Shown: piece after piece, positions 1-12,330 of the stretch
Layout of the letters: each line of letters begins with the position of its first letter
How positions within the stretch are numbered: the first letter of the stretch is position 1
Source of the DNA: Gordius sp. MW1
Lineage: Eukaryota > Nematomorpha > Gordioida > Gordea > Gordiidae
NCBI GenBank assembly: GCA_964036665.1
Contig: OZ038531.1
Span: forward strand, 9,982,168 to 10,046,167
Direction of reading: 5' to 3'
Length of the DNA stretch: 64,000 nt
Translations under genes and position numbers: made by a program
The notes under the pieces: model-generated
What the model saw: only the letters and a program-made list of their open reading frames with translations
Told to the model about the DNA's origin: nothing
Database searches by the model: none

Positions 1-2752
1 AATTACAAAAATTGGGCAGGGAACATTTGGGTTTGCGACATTGTGTATATGCTATATTTTAAATTAGAGAAGTTTTTAAAGCCAAAAATCGATCAACAAA
101 GCAGCTTGTTGCATTAAAAAAAATTCTAATGGAAAACGAAAAAGAAGGAGTATGATTTTAACCATTAAAATTCAAATTTTTAGTTTCCAATTACAGCTTT
201 AAGAGAGATTAAAATCTTACAGCTTTTACGCCAAGAGAACATAGTTCACCTCATTGAAATCTGCATTACTAAAAGTAACAAATTTTTAATATTCCTAAAA
301 ATTTAACTATTTGCTCACTAGATTCACATCAGAATAAGACAAAACCTACATTTTACCTTGTGTTTGAATTTTGTGAACATGATCTAGCTGGGTTATTAAG
401 TAACTTGCATGTAAAATTTTCTTTGGGAGAAATCAAAAAAGTTATGCAACAGCTATTGAATGGCTTATATTTTATACATAGCAATAAAGTAAGCAAATTT
501 TGGCCTGATGAATAATATTCATTAATTGTTTGTAAACCTTTATAAAATAATTATTGGTATTATTTATACAATAGTTCTATCATCCTATGATTAGATAAAA
601 TGTATTATGAGAACTTGCATAAATAAAAAAACACTGAATATACTTTTTTATGGTTGCAAGTTTAATTAAGCAGTAATAAGTTTATTTATCTAACTGTTTT
701 TTTAATATATATTATTAGTTCTGTTTTTAAAATTTAATTGATACTCTCCTATAATAACCTTATAATTGAATTTATGCAATAACAATGTTTAAACACTTTA
801 AGATTCTGCACCGTGATATGAAAGCTGCCAATATCCTTATAACTAAAATGGGTGTTTTAAAATTAGCCGATTTTGGACTTGCTAGAGCTTTTAGCCTTAG
901 TAATTCTAAAGGTCTTACATCATCCAATCGTTATACAAATCGTGTTGTAACTCTATGGTACCGTCCTCCTGAATTGTTGTTAGGTAATTGCATATATTTA
1001 TACATCAGACCCAAGTTTATTAAAAAGGTGAGCGTAATTATGGCCCTCCTATTGATATGTGGGGAGCTGGCTGCATAATGGCTGAATTATGGACTCGAAG
1101 TCCCATCATGCAAGTCAGTCTTTATGGTGTATTGAACTAATTTATGGTTATTTAGGGATTTAACAGATATAAGAGATTGTCTTTAAGGTTAATGAGATTT
1201 AATTTTTAAAATAGACACTCGATATTATGCACCTATTACGCACTTTTATTTTTTAATTAGTAACATTTTCCAAAATTTATATAAAAAGTTGTTATACTGA
1301 TTTGCAATCAAACGTTTACCATAATTATTGGCAAATGGGAAATTTTAGCTTTCCATAATTTGTTTTTTTCCTTGCTTTTTGTCTAATTTGTTCAAAATGT
1401 GTTTTTTAAACTTTAATTTAAACGACCATAAATTGATTAATAATATTAGCTGTTTTTCATATTTACTTTGAACATAAGCACTTTAACCTTTCTTAACTGC
1501 CAAAGTTGCATCTAAATATTCAACATCGGCACTAGGGCCAAAGCGAACAGCACCAATTGAACTTGATCAGTCAATTGTGCGGTTCTATCTCACCCGAAAT
1601 ATGGCCAGATTGCGAGCGACTCGAATTGTACAACTCCCTCAACCTGCTCCGAGACCAAAAACGCAAGGTGAAAGAACGCTTGCGAACATACGTCAAAGAT
1701 GGCCTTGCCCTAGACCTTCTGGATAAACTCTTAACGCTCGACCCCTCTAAGAGGATAGACAGTGACGAGGCCTTAAATCACGACTTTTTTTGGACCGACC
1801 CCATGCCTGCAGATTTGGGTAAAATTTGGCAAAAGTCACTTTAAAATTGTATATTTTCTCTAAATGACTCCAAATCAGGTTTGTTAATCCTAAGAAAATG
1901 TTGGCATACATATATTCTTTTATCCCAATCTAAAGATAGCCAAAATTTATAATTGATTTTAGCGTTATAAAATTGAATTTAAGTTTACCGCCTCGTGATC
2001 ATTCTTTCTTTTTAATTTGGAGTTGCTTGGTTATATATTTTGCCCTTGCGAAAACTTATTTAGGCTTTCTTATTAATGTCTTAGATAAAAGAGTTAGATC
2101 GTTAATGAATGTTTATGACGCGAAAGATTTCATTTCTTTTACACACATAGCTTGACTTTTAACATTAGAATTTTTTATTCGTATATCTACTATTCCTTGT
2201 TGGAATTTCGAAAAAGATTTTCTATAAAATTTTATCGTTAACTATTATTAAACGGGAGATTTGCTAAATTTCTTGAAAGCTTGACAGTGAATCTAAGCTA
2301 TGTTTCTATTAAATGACTCAAATTTGAGTAAATAACGCAGTGTTGTTAAACGCTTAAAGCGACTAAAAATATTAGCTTAAATTGGACCCTCGCCCAATAC
2401 TCAATTTTATGTTTTTTGCTTTATAGGCCTACGTAAAGATTATGATATATCTCAAATAAAATTTACGGCCAAAACTAAATCATTTTTTTTGCCGTGCTGC
2501 TACACCTCCGTAGGTAAAATGTTAAGCGCCCACAATACGTCGATGTTTGAATTTTTCGCGCAACCTCGTCGAAAGGCGGTTAATCAAAACCAACAAAATC
2601 ACGTCAACAACCATCATACGAGCCATCAAGGAGGGGGCGGACCTGGAGGAGCGAGTTCATCATCAGCCACGTCCCGGTTTCAACATCACCCCCACCTTCA
2701 CATCCCCGGTCCAGAACCCAATGCCTCACACCATTACGATAGAGTTTTTTAG
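1..2752 (+). CDS. CDK9: CDK9, cyclin-dependent kinase 9 (P-TEFb catalytic subunit), 5' partial
   Basis: Serine/threonine kinase that with cyclin T phosphorylates the RNA polymerase II C-terminal domain and its pausing factors in the nucleus. Exons read by eye: <1-30, 68-149, 184-274, 322-488, 803-983, 1028-1113, 1536-1818, 2514-2752; phases agree at every junction and give about 385 residues after the window edge. Visible: glycine loop GQGTFG, the catalytic lysine in VALKK, the PITALRE helix, CEHDLAGLL, the catalytic loop [11 protein letters not shown], the T-loop [16 protein letters not shown], and the CDK9-typical [11 protein letters not shown] near the C-terminus. The protein ends in YDRVF, like the ERVF end of vertebrate CDK9, after a His/Gln/Gly/Ser-rich tail longer than in vertebrates. 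Introns of 37, 34, 47 and 44 nt alternate with ones of 314-695 nt. The first residues, including the start codon, lie outside the window. Confidence 0.95.
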
Positions 2753-3346
2753 CTCTCGATCCTTGCTAAATTATGCGAATCTCGTATTAAAGTCTGGCTC
2801 TCACCCACCATAGAAATGTGCCCATTTAATTATTGTATTGTCATATCTGAACAAAAAGGAAAATTTATACCGAATTATACAAGCTGTAGGAAAGTTCCCG
2901 AAATAAGCAAATAATAGGGTTTTCAACGTTGTATCAATATAAATATACGCAAAATCATTTAAATGTAATTTGTACTTTTTTGGGGAGTCGGATAAGATAA
3001 ATCTTAACTGGGATTATGTTTGTATTTCGGGATATCTTTGTACTATGTATTGCACATGTTTATATTATTATGTTGTTGATGAACGCAAATATTGCGGGTT
3101 CCAATTACGTTTCTACCAAATAAATCTTATTTATTTAAAAAAGGTGTTTATTTTATTACTTGTTCCAGATATTTGATGAAAAAATTGAAGGGGATGGATG
3201 GGGCGGTAAACGATATTTGTGATGGAGATGGCTATAATCAAAGGTAGCATGTTCTCACCAGACGCGTAGCTAGATCCTTGAGGGGCCGAGCATTAATTTT
3301 AATCAAGTGATAAGGGGGAAACGGCGCCTGAAATCTTTTCATATAC
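2753..3346. other. CDK9 3' flank, no gene seen
   Basis: AT-rich sequence following the CDK9 stop. The one open frame of 68 codons (2970-3176) has no recognisable family and low-complexity composition. It probably includes the CDK9 3' untranslated region. Around 3263-3290 there is a short GCGTAGCTAG-like piece resembling ends of the G-rich MITEs seen elsewhere in the window. Confidence 0.5.
3118..3123 (+). other. Candidate CDK9 polyadenylation signal
   Basis: An AATAAA hexamer lies about 366 bp after the CDK9 stop codon. In such AT-rich DNA chance matches are common, so this is only a positional candidate. Confidence 0.25.
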
Positions 3347-3354
3347 CTCTTTAT

Positions 3355-3793
3355 TAGGGGTGCTCCGATATTGGTATCGGTACCGATATCACGATTTTTC
3401 GTACCGATACCGATACCGATACTTGAAACTTTTTTTACAAATATTATATTTGTTAGAGCTGTATATCTATATACTTTTTATATTAAATTTTACTTAATTG
3501 CTCTTAAATCTAATTTATTTTTTCATTGATTCATTCATTCAAATTTCTACCGCCACTTATTTATATATTTTTAGTATAACTGGTGATATTGATAGTCTAC
3601 ATAGAAGATCTCTTCTACCTGAGACTATCGAAAAATTACTATTTATGAAAAAAAAATTGGAATTTTTTAAATAAAGCATTATAAATATTAACAAGTCTAA
3701 TTTTTATAAGATGTAAAATATCGGTATCGGTATATTTATTTGAATATCGGTAGTATCGGTATCGGTTAAAAATTTGATATCGGAGCAGCCCTA
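3355..3793. mobile_element. hAT-type MITE rich in CGATACC repeats (439 bp)
   Basis: The ends are inverted: TAGGGGTGCTCCGATA at the left and TAGGGCTGCTCCGATA read inward from the right. They are bounded by a perfect 8-bp direct duplication CTCTTTAT at 3347-3354 and 3794-3801, the length expected of hAT insertions. Subterminal DNA is packed with GGTATCGGTACCGATA-type short repeats, likely transposase-binding arrays. No open frame of note inside, so it is non-autonomous. Confidence 0.85.
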
Positions 3794-3801
3794 CTCTTTA
3801 T

Positions 3802-5000
3802 CACACTAAATTGTTAAATGCTCTTTTATTTTACATGCTCCAAATTCGCTTGACATCGTATCTTTTCAATCCATCAATATTATATATCCAATCAACTAGG
3901 TCTTCCAACCTTCGTTTACTTTCGATCTACACCTTAATCAAGCCAAAATATATATCCTCAGCCAGTTTATTTTTAATAAAACATTTAAAAATAATAACAA
4001 CAGTGATATTTAAAAAGCTTATTTAGATTTATGTAAAATCCAAAATGAAACCGGTGAAGACTAACATATTTTGATCTGCGCTGAATTATTTGTGTTTTTT
4101 AAGGCGTTCTATATCAGATACATGGTGGCAACATTTTGAATGCCTCTATCCGAGACCCTTGAAAGGCGAAATTAAATACCGTAGTTTAATAAAGTTTTTG
4201 TAATTTATATAAAATTATCGGAATAATACAATGTGAAATCAAGTATACGGATAGAAGTTAATATATTAAATGCGCTTTATCCTCAATAATAGTAAAAGTA
4301 ATTACTACTCCCTAAGAAATAGCATTTAAATACGTCTTTTATTGATTTAAATAAATCAACAAAGTCAAGGGAATTTTTTTGGGCGATCTTGTTTAATAAA
4401 TATCGGCCTGGCCCAAATGGATTTTAAGCAGGGCTCTTAAAAAAATTAAAATAATTGGGCTCGAAGCGAGCCTGATGAGCCAGGCCAACCCATTGCCGCA
4501 TGTCCCATGCTTCTAATCAACAAACCATTTAAAACGGAATTTTCCAAAATTAACACGACTTTTTAAATTAATATAACGTTCCTTTCCCTGTATATAATTA
4601 TATTTCCCCAAAACTTTAAAACTTAATCTCATGTTTTTAAATAAAAAGTCACATAACATAAACTTTGCTTGAATTCACGATTAAAAAAATGTTAGGGTTT
4701 AGGTTGGGCTAAAATAAAAGACATTTCAGGCTCAAGTTTTATCCAAAGGGCTCCAACTGGAACTTCCTTTAGATTAGGGTATTTACGAAGGCATTATTTT
4801 TTCTGTTATTTCACTTATAATAGGAAATAAATTAATAATTTTCACAACCTTTCAGGACTCACCTTACTAATAAATTAAATTATCAATCTATCATTTGGAG
4901 CTAAGTATTCCTATTGCGAGCTATTGCAAAACGAATTGGAAAAATAAGAATATATTAATTGGAAAAAAGTCGGCTAGTTTAATAAATATAATTAAATACA
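3802..5000. other. Intergenic, no gene seen
   Basis: AT-rich spacer. Around 4403-4500 there are GGCCTGGCCCAA and GAGCCAGGCCAACCC blocks in facing orientation, resembling remnants of the GGGCTCGGGC-rich element families found intact at 36794 and 41894. I could not fix ends or a target duplication for this remnant. Confidence 0.4.
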
Positions 5001-5429
5001 ACTCGGGCCTTCGGCCCTCGTGGGAAGGGGGAGAAGGGAAGGGAAGAGGGGAAGGGAAGGGGGGACGACTCATCTGTACTTCGTATAAATGTATCATATT
5101 TGCTATGCAATTTATGGGCGAGAAAGGTGGGAAGGGGCGAGAATGCCTATAGGGGGGTATTAAATGCCTAATGATTAATTAATTATTTATACAAATTTTC
5201 CATTATAGGCAAAATGTAATAAAGGCAAAATGTAATATAGGCAAGGGTTAGGGTTAGATTTAGTGTTTGCATCTAGTTGCGTATTACATTAGTTTTTATG
5301 GCCTTTAGTGATTATGGGTCTAACAAACATTATATTATAAAACAACACAATGTTAAGAATTTGCAGAATTGTTGGGAGAAATTTTTTGTTGAATTTGAAC
5401 AATTTTTAATTAAAAAAATCAAAAATTTG

Positions 5430-6110
5430 GCTAATGGTCACTTTTTCTCTATTGGTCAGTACCAACAGATACTCTATAAGTCAATGATAGCCAAAAAAAC
5501 GGAAAAAAATATTTTGATGCTCACTTTGGCCATTGGTCATTTTTTTCCATTGGTCAGCAGCCAGCACACGGTAAAAGTAGATATAAATTCAAAAGAGTAA
5601 AAAAAACGAAAAAAAAATTTTCGAATCACATTTTGGCCAATGGTCACTTTTTTCCATTGGTCAGCAGCCAGGACACAATAAAAGTGGATATAAATTCATA
5701 ATAGTCAAAAAAAAACGAAAAAAAAGTTTTCGAATCACATTTTGGCCAATGGTCATTATATTCCATTGGTCAGCAGCCAGCGGACGGCCAAAAAGTCATA
5801 ATAGCAATGGTAGGAACAGGAACAATCATAATAGTCAAAAAACAACGAAAAAAATAATTTCGATTCACATTTTGGCCAATGGTCATTTTTTCCACCGGTC
5901 AGGAGCCAGCGGACGGCCAAAAAGTCATAATAGCAATGGTAGTAACAGGAACAATCATAATAGTCAAAAAAAAACGAAAAAATAAACTCGGATTCACATT
6001 TTGGCCAATGGTCATTTTTTTCATTGGTCAGCAGCCAACGGACGGCCAAAAAGTCTTATTATCAATGATAGTAACAAGAACAATCATAAGAGTCAAAAAA
6101 AACTCCGGGA
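5430..6110 (+). repeat. Tandem monomers carrying inverted CCAAT motifs
   Basis: The phrase TTTTGGCCAATGGTCA recurs at about 5631, 5740, 5870 and 5999, giving spacings of about 109, 130 and 129 bp. Each monomer holds CCAATGG and, about 9 bp later, CCATTGG, followed by CAGCAGCCAGCGGACGGCC, a region with TCATAATAG, and an A-rich tract with ACGAAAAAA. The 78-97 residue open frames across it are simple translations of the repeat. Confidence 0.85.
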
Positions 6111-6950
6111 TTCTAACCCAAAAACTAGTTAAATTGCATAGCAATTAAAAGTAAACAACTTTTATTTATGTTTATTATAACATTGGTCAGCAGCCAGCGG
6201 ACGGCCAAAAAGTCATAATAGCAATGGTAGAAACAGGAACAATCATAATAGTCAAAAAAAACGAAAAAAATAATTTCGATTCACATTTTGGCCAATGGTC
6301 ATTTTTTTCATTGGTCAGCAGCCAGCGGACGGCCAAAAATTCTTATTATCAATGATAGTAACAAGAACAAACATAAGAGTCAAAAAAACTCCGGGAGTCT
6401 AACCCCAAAACTAGTTAAATTGCATAGCAATTAAAAAGTAAACAACTTTTATTTATGTTTATTATATAACATTGGTCAGCAGCCAGCGGACGGCCAAAAA
6501 GTCATAATAGCAATGGTAGAAACAGGAACAATCATAATAGTCAAAAAAAAACGAAAAAAATAATTTCGATTCACATTTTGGCCAATGGTCATTTTTTTCA
6601 TTAGTCAGCAGCCAGCGGACGGCCAAAAATTCTTATTATCAATGATAGTAACAAGAACAATCATAAGAGTCAAAAAAACTCCGGGATTCTAACCCCAAAA
6701 CTAGTTAAATTGCATAGCAATTAAAAAGTAAACAACTTTTATTTATGTTTATTATATAACTAGTTAAATTGCATAGAATTAAAAGTAAACAACTTTTATC
6801 TATGTTTATTATATAACAAAAACTAGTTAAATTGCATAGCAATTAAAAGTAAACAACTTTTATTTATGTTTATTATATAACTAGTTAAATTGCATAGCAT
6901 TAAAAGTAAACAACTTTTATCTATGTTTATTATATAATAGATAATTTAAC
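6100..6950 (+). repeat. Higher-order (about 290 bp) and 60-65 bp tandem repeats
   Basis: The block starting CTCCGGGATTCTAACCC recurs at about 6103, 6391 and 6680, each followed by AACTAGTTAAATTGCATAGC and GTAAACAACTTTTATTTATG. From about 6750 to 6940 the short unit alone repeats in tandem. Unit coordinates were read by eye. Confidence 0.8.
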
Positions 6951-7130
6951 AAATCTTATATACAATATAACACACCGAGGGAGATAGAGATGAGGGGTGG
7001 GGCACCTCTTTCTCATGCATTAATTTAAAAAAGCGATAACCTAATATACCCAATGCAAATAGATAGGGAGGGTAGACGGACAACGGACAACGGACAACCA
7101 AAAACGATCCCATAAATTGCATAGCAATTA

Positions 7131-9080
7131 ATAATATATATTAGTTTAAAAATTTTAGTGTGGGGGAAGGGCCAATTTTCTCTTGGAAGGGGGGGGGGGG
7201 CGAAGGGGCCAGGATTTTTCTCTGGGGGGGACCCTTGTCCCCACCCTAGCTACGCCACTGAATGTTGCATATATATATGTTTATTCAAGATAAAAATCAT
7301 TTTCATTACATATGAAATTTACTAAATATTGAATAAAATTTAACCGCCCCCCTAAAGATCCTGCGGACGCCCATGATTATAAACATTCAGCTAAATGTTA
7401 ATAAGGTTTGTACCATAATTGAAATGGTTAAAATCAGAGCTCTTCTTAAGTAGCACGCTTTGATTTTTTAGACCTTTGACTACAGTGCCTATTTCCAGTG
7501 TTTGGTGCATATAATTTGTCTGCATTAAAAATAAGACATTCGTTAATAAATGGCTATACCGAATAGGCTCCAACTTATTGTATCTTATATTTGCAACTTT
7601 ATACATTCACCCATTCTTGACTTAACATTTGATTCTAAACCTTTTTAAACAAATTTAGCGTCAATGTAGACAAAGGGATTTTCTTGTCCATTGCAATCTT
7701 TGCAATATTAATCTCCTAGAACTCAAGTCATTACTTGATAAATCATTTAATAAAAGTAATATAAAAAATGCAGGAGGCAGGATTGCCTAAAGGGGGAGGT
7801 TTTCAAATTTTTTTTGATAAATAAAATTATTAAACAAAATTTATTAAGATTATACATATGCTATCCAATTAAAGGGGGGAGGGGTAAATTTGTGTCAACA
7901 AATTTTGATTAAAGTTATATAAATTCAATACCTACGATGGGTTGCGTTAGTAATGTCGATCGTTGAAATTAAATTATAGGTCCGAGCCCGCCCCGATAAT
8001 TTTTTGCAAAGCACGGTCCCATCCTACACCCATACCAAAAAAAATGCCTATATATCTGCTCAGACATTTTTTGTCTATAATAAAACAATGATTTATTTAT
8101 ATGTTGTGGCATATGGTGATATGCCGAACTGAATAGATTTAATCGATAACTTTATTTTATTTTTGATAAATCATCCTCATCCCTTTTCTAGTTAATGTTA
8201 AATTCTATTTTTATATTAATTCCTGCATCTCCTACTTATGTCAATAACACGCGCGTACTATCAATCACTCAAGCACGACCCAGAAAGATATTGTTAAGTT
8301 CTGTATCGGGGGAAGAGAGTCGTGGCCAATTGTTATGTTCGGGGGCTTCTTTAAAGTCAGGGTTTTGGGTGTTAGGTTCGGGGGACTTTAGCTGTTAGTC
8401 CCGGTCCTTAATCTTAAACGTTTGGGTTTGGGGTAAGGGATTCTTATGGTTGAGTTCGCGTTAACTATTAAGGGGTTTGCGTTAAATATTAATTCCTTAG
8501 GTGTTTTCGGTTATGTAAATAATAGGCGTAGTCAAGAATTTATTTCGTTTATATCCGAATTGACAATAAGTACGTTCAATAATTTTATTGGTGTTATATC
8601 CGAATTGACAATAAGCACATACAAAAATTTATTCGTTTTATTGCCATATATATGTCGCGGAATATCTCAGCGGGGACAGTGTTTTCGGTAATGTCGGCGC
8701 GTAAGGTTCAAGGGGTATAATCAAGGTGCTGGTGTAGCGGTTCGAAAGGTTATAGGGGATACGGTGATACAACCCAACGGGAAAAAGTTTCGGGGTTATT
8801 AGATGCTTAAGGCGTGGGAAAAATAGCGAGGAAAAATATATAATTGTCGTACAGTCTTTCGAAGGGACGTGAGTTTCGTAGGGGGTTCGTAAGGCCACAG
8901 AATATGAGTAAATGGGAAATTAAATAGTTGAGAAAAAAGGGAGAAGTAGAATTAGTTGGGGAAGAGCGGAAAAAAACTTAACCATAAATGGGGGGGGGGG
9001 GGAGGTGGGAGAATAATAAGTAAAAGTAAAAAAAGTATTTAATTAATTCTAACTGAAACAGGGCTTTTTATAATGAAGGG
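7131..9080. other. Intergenic, no host gene seen; G-rich element ends
   Basis: A poly-G tract at about 7189-7201 and the phrase CCTAGCTACGCCACTGAATG at 7244 look like the end of a CGTAGCC-type MITE whose other end I could not fix. From 8280 to 9000 the sequence becomes G/T-rich with no recognised coding content; a (G)12 run is at about 8991. Short open frames (7391, 8446, 8638) match nothing I recognise. Confidence 0.4.
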
Positions 9081-9084
9081 TTTC

Positions 9085-9205
9085 CTAACCCCGGCCTGCT
9101 CATTTTGTTATTATCCTTACTTCTCCCTAAAAGGAATAGATATTAAACCAACCCGGCCAAGTATTACCTATCCTTATAAGGAATAGCTATTAACACTACC
9201 TACGA
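9085..9205 (+). repeat. Short direct repeats before the LINE
   Basis: AAGGAATAG(A/C)TATTAA occurs at about 9131 and 9179, with TAACCCCGGCCT (9089) and AACCAACCCGGCC (9147) between. The same words occur at 12212-12330 on the far side of the LINE. Confidence 0.7.
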
Positions 9206-9430
9206 TGGTCCCAAGTCCGTGTGCAAAAAGAGGGTTGGCGTCAGGTCGGAAACCGGCTATAAAAACCAACTCCAAAATATGATAGTTTCCAACAAGATTT
9301 TACAAGAAAAGGCTAGGGCGTCCTCCACAAACGACGCGCACTGCATACCCCGCCCGTGCAATGTGAAAAATACACTAGGGTTACTGCCCAACTCACAACG
9401 AGGGTAGTTAAGAATATTAGTTGTTGAAAG

Positions 9431-12146
9431 AATGCGAATAACGTGTTGGAATGTGGGAACGTTGACGGAAAAGAGCATCGAAGCGCACAAATGCCGAAAA
9501 GAAGAAAGGTACACATCGCTTGCCTACAAGAGACGAGGTGGAACGGAACGAAAGCCCGGGAATTAGGAGAAGGATACAAGCTTTTCTACAGTGGGTCACC
9601 AAATCGTAGAAACGGGGTCGGTATCGTTCTAAGCGAATCGTTCAAGGACAAGGTTGTGGAAGTCAAGCGTTGTTCCGACAGATGTGGGTGAAGATTGTAG
9701 ATCAATGGGTCCTCCTAACCGTTATGTGCGCGTATGCTCCCCAAATTGGGTGTATGGAATCAGAGAAAGACATATTCTTCGATTCATTGGAAAAGGAAAT
9801 ACAAGGAATCCGACAGGAAGAAAGGCTAATTATTGGGGCCGATTTCAACGCTCATGTAGGAAAAGATCGCCTCGGGTATGAACGCAATCATGGAGGCTAA
9901 TGGTCTGAAGAACAAAGAAGGGGAAAAACTTCTCCAAGTATCCCAAGCATATGACATGGCGATCGTTAATACCTATTTTCAGAAGCGCAAAGATCATATT
10001 GTGACCTATAGAAGTGGGAAGCATTTCAGTCAAATTGACTATTTGCTTATACGGCGAAAGGACTTATGGAGTATCAAGGTTGCAAAGTAATACCTGGAGA
10101 AGAAATCGCCAGGCAACATTGTCTCCTTGTTATGGTTCTTGACAGAAGAGTTCCCGAAAGAAGAAAGGTCTATGAACCTCGAATTCGATACGAAAGGCTA
10201 AAGGATACGTCGACGAACGAAGAATATTATCAGAAAGCCTCCTTACTCTTGGGTGCAAGGAAGTTGCCAAAGGACGTATACGACGATTGGGGGACATCTA
10301 AGGACATTAAGGAAACAGCGATTCGTGTTCTAGGACAGACCAGGAGGTAAAGCTATGAATAGGGAACTATGGTGGTGGGATCAATCGCTTAAAGATTACA
10401 TCGAAAGAAAGAAAAATCTATATAGACGGTGGCATAAATCAAAAAAGTCGGAGGATTATCAAGAGTATAGGGACGCAAAGAGGGCCGCAAAAAGGCCGTA
10501 GCAAAAGCGAAAAATGCCGCGTACACCGAGATGGCAAATAAACTGGATCATAAAGGGGGCGCTAGGCTTATGTACAAATTGGCCAAGATAAGGGAGAAGA
10601 AAAGTCGCGATGTCGGAGTTCTTAAAATAAAAGACGAGAAGGGTCAAACCTTATTCAAGCCGAAAGAATTGATGGAAAGGTGGAAAGGATAATTTAAGAA
10701 ACTTATGAATAATGCAAATGACAAGGATTCCCTTCCCAAAATTGAGCCAATTATAAGTATGGTCGAATTCTTTCAGGAGAATGAATTAAGACACAAATGA
10801 ACAAGATGTAAAAAGGAAAAGCAAATGGCCCAGATGGAATACCTATGGAAGCATTGCTCGGATGTCGTGAAGAAGGAGTTACCACCATGACGAACCTTCT
10901 TAACAAGATATTGGTAGAAGAGCGAATTCCTAATCAATGGAGAGCAAGCACGACTATTCCTTATTTAAAGACAAAGGAGACCCTCAAGACTGTGGCAATT
11001 ACAGAGGTATCAAGCTAACTTGCCACTCCTTGAAGCTTATGGAAAGGATCTTAGTAACAAGGTTGAAAAACAAGGTGGATATATCGGCTAATCAATTCGG
11101 ATTTGTAGCCGGCAATCCACAATCGACCCATTCTTCGCACTAAGACAAATGATGGATATGTATGGTGAAAAGAGGAAAGACCTACATATGGTATTTATCG
11201 ACTTGAAGGCTTATGACACGGTCGTTATTTAATATGGTGGTGCCTGAGAAAATAAAATATCCCTGACGCATATATACGGCTTATGAAAAATATTTATGAA
11301 GCTTCAAGCTCTTGCGTTAGGACGACAGTTGGAGATTCTAAATCTTTTCGGGTTAATATTGGATTACATCAAAGCTCTGCTTTAAGTCCGTTTTTATTTA
11401 ATATAATTATAGACACGATAACGAGGGACATTCAAAAGCCATCGCCATGGTGTTAGCTATATGCCGATGATATAGTACTATGCGAGGAGACAAGGGAGAA
11501 AGTATTCGAAGAAGCCGAAAAGTGGTCAAAGCGTTTAGTTGGATATGGTTTAAAGGTCAACGATCGAAAAACGGTATACATGGAAATGAACGGTACAAGC
11601 ACCCCATCGCTGGATGACCATCTAAAGTACCCAAAAGTTGACAGGTTTACATACCTCGGCTCGATGCCACATCAAGAGGGAGGTTGCGAAACGGAAGTCA
11701 ATGCCCGTATCCAAAAAGGATGGCTTAAATGGCGAAGTATATCCGGTGTAATGTGCGACAAGAAAATGCCAATATCGTTGAAGAGCAAAGCTTACAAATC
11801 CATCGTAACATCGATGTTACTCTATGGAAGTGAAACATGGGCATTAAACACCACGGAAGGAAAGCTATTACATGCCACAGAGATGAGATTGATACGGTGG
11901 AGCTTGGGGTATACTAAGCTCGACCATATGACGAATGACTTTCTCATGACAAAAATGGGTATTCAACCTATGGCGGACATGATTAACGAAAATCGGCTAA
12001 GGTGGTATGGGCATATCCTAAGAAGGGACAGGGATGACTTAAATAGAAAAGTACTGGACATAGAGGTACCGGGGAAGAGAGGAAGAGGACGACCCCGTGT
12101 CACGTGGAAAGGGCAAGTCGATAAAGTTATGGAAATTAAAGATTAG
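9431..12146 (+). pseudogene. RTE-like non-LTR retrotransposon, endonuclease-reverse transcriptase, frameshifted
   Basis: An apurinic-type endonuclease followed by a reverse transcriptase, as in RTE-clade LINEs whose proteins are often labelled craniofacial development protein 2-like. Endonuclease pieces start near MRITCWNVGTL (9431) and include CLQETRWNG, GVGIVLSESF, and LIIGADFNAHVG, then DHIVTYRSGKHFSQIDYLLI. The RT part shows GNYRGIKLTCHSLKLMERIL (about 10998), QFGFVAG, a degraded D-motif near 11200, HQSSALSPFLFN (11370), and YADDIVL (11459). The C-terminal part (11580-12146) has LLYGSETWAL, LRWYGHILRRD and the basic GKRGRGRPRVTWK. The coding content is spread over several frames with internal stops, so it is inactive. 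It lies between CDK9 and TAF1, on their strand. Confidence 0.85.
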
Positions 12147-12204
12147 TCAAGACATGGCACTCACCCGGTCAAGATGGGAAAAAACCAAAATAAGTGATAA
12201 AGAA

Positions 12205-12330
12205 AAAGAAGATAAGGAATAGCTATTAAACCAACTCCGGCCTCACCATCGCTCGATTTGCTTATTTTCGAGTATTACCTATCCTAATAAGGAATAGCTA
12301 TTAAATTAACCCCGGCCTCATTTTAAACTT
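12205..12330 (+). repeat. Short direct repeats after the LINE
   Basis: AAGGAATAGCTATTAAA at about 12215 and 12289 and AACYCCGGCCTCA repeat the words flanking the left side of the LINE. GAGTATTACCTATCC at about 12271 matches the left-side GTATTACCTATCC at 9164. Confidence 0.75.

Larger units (their letters stand above)
5001..7130 (+). mobile_element. Composite hairpin-ended repeat element, copy A (about 2.1 kb, unclassified)
   Basis: The left end is a GGGCC-TTC-GGCCC hairpin followed by a purine-rich G/A tract, then a conserved block with TTGCTATGCAATTTATGGGC (5102-5118), a GGGTTAGGGTTAG stretch and a long unique-looking segment to about 5430. Next come tandem monomers of 109-130 bp, then a higher-order repeat of about 290 bp, then 60-65 bp units containing AACTAGTTAAATTGCATAG. 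The right end reads CCCATAAATTGCATAGCAATT, an inverted match to the left block. The same arrangement in reverse is at 32785-34392. No transposase or other plausible protein is encoded; open frames here are repeat translations. I do not recognise the family; it may be a non-autonomous DNA element or a satellite-bearing element. Confidence 0.7.

Noticed and set aside
5277..6148. Several 78-107 codon open frames (and antisense 5756-6049) that look protein-like
   Set aside because: They repeat the same phrase in different frames and reappear in reverse at 33195-34116 and 43025-43225; they are translations of the tandem repeat.
5430..6950. A CRISPR array
   Set aside because: Repeats are 109-290 bp tandem units without unique spacers, in a eukaryotic genome with introns.
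9257..9602. Antisense open frames of 61-88 codons over the LINE endonuclease
   Set aside because: Sense strand has clear endonuclease motifs (CLQETRWNG); the antisense frames are shadows.
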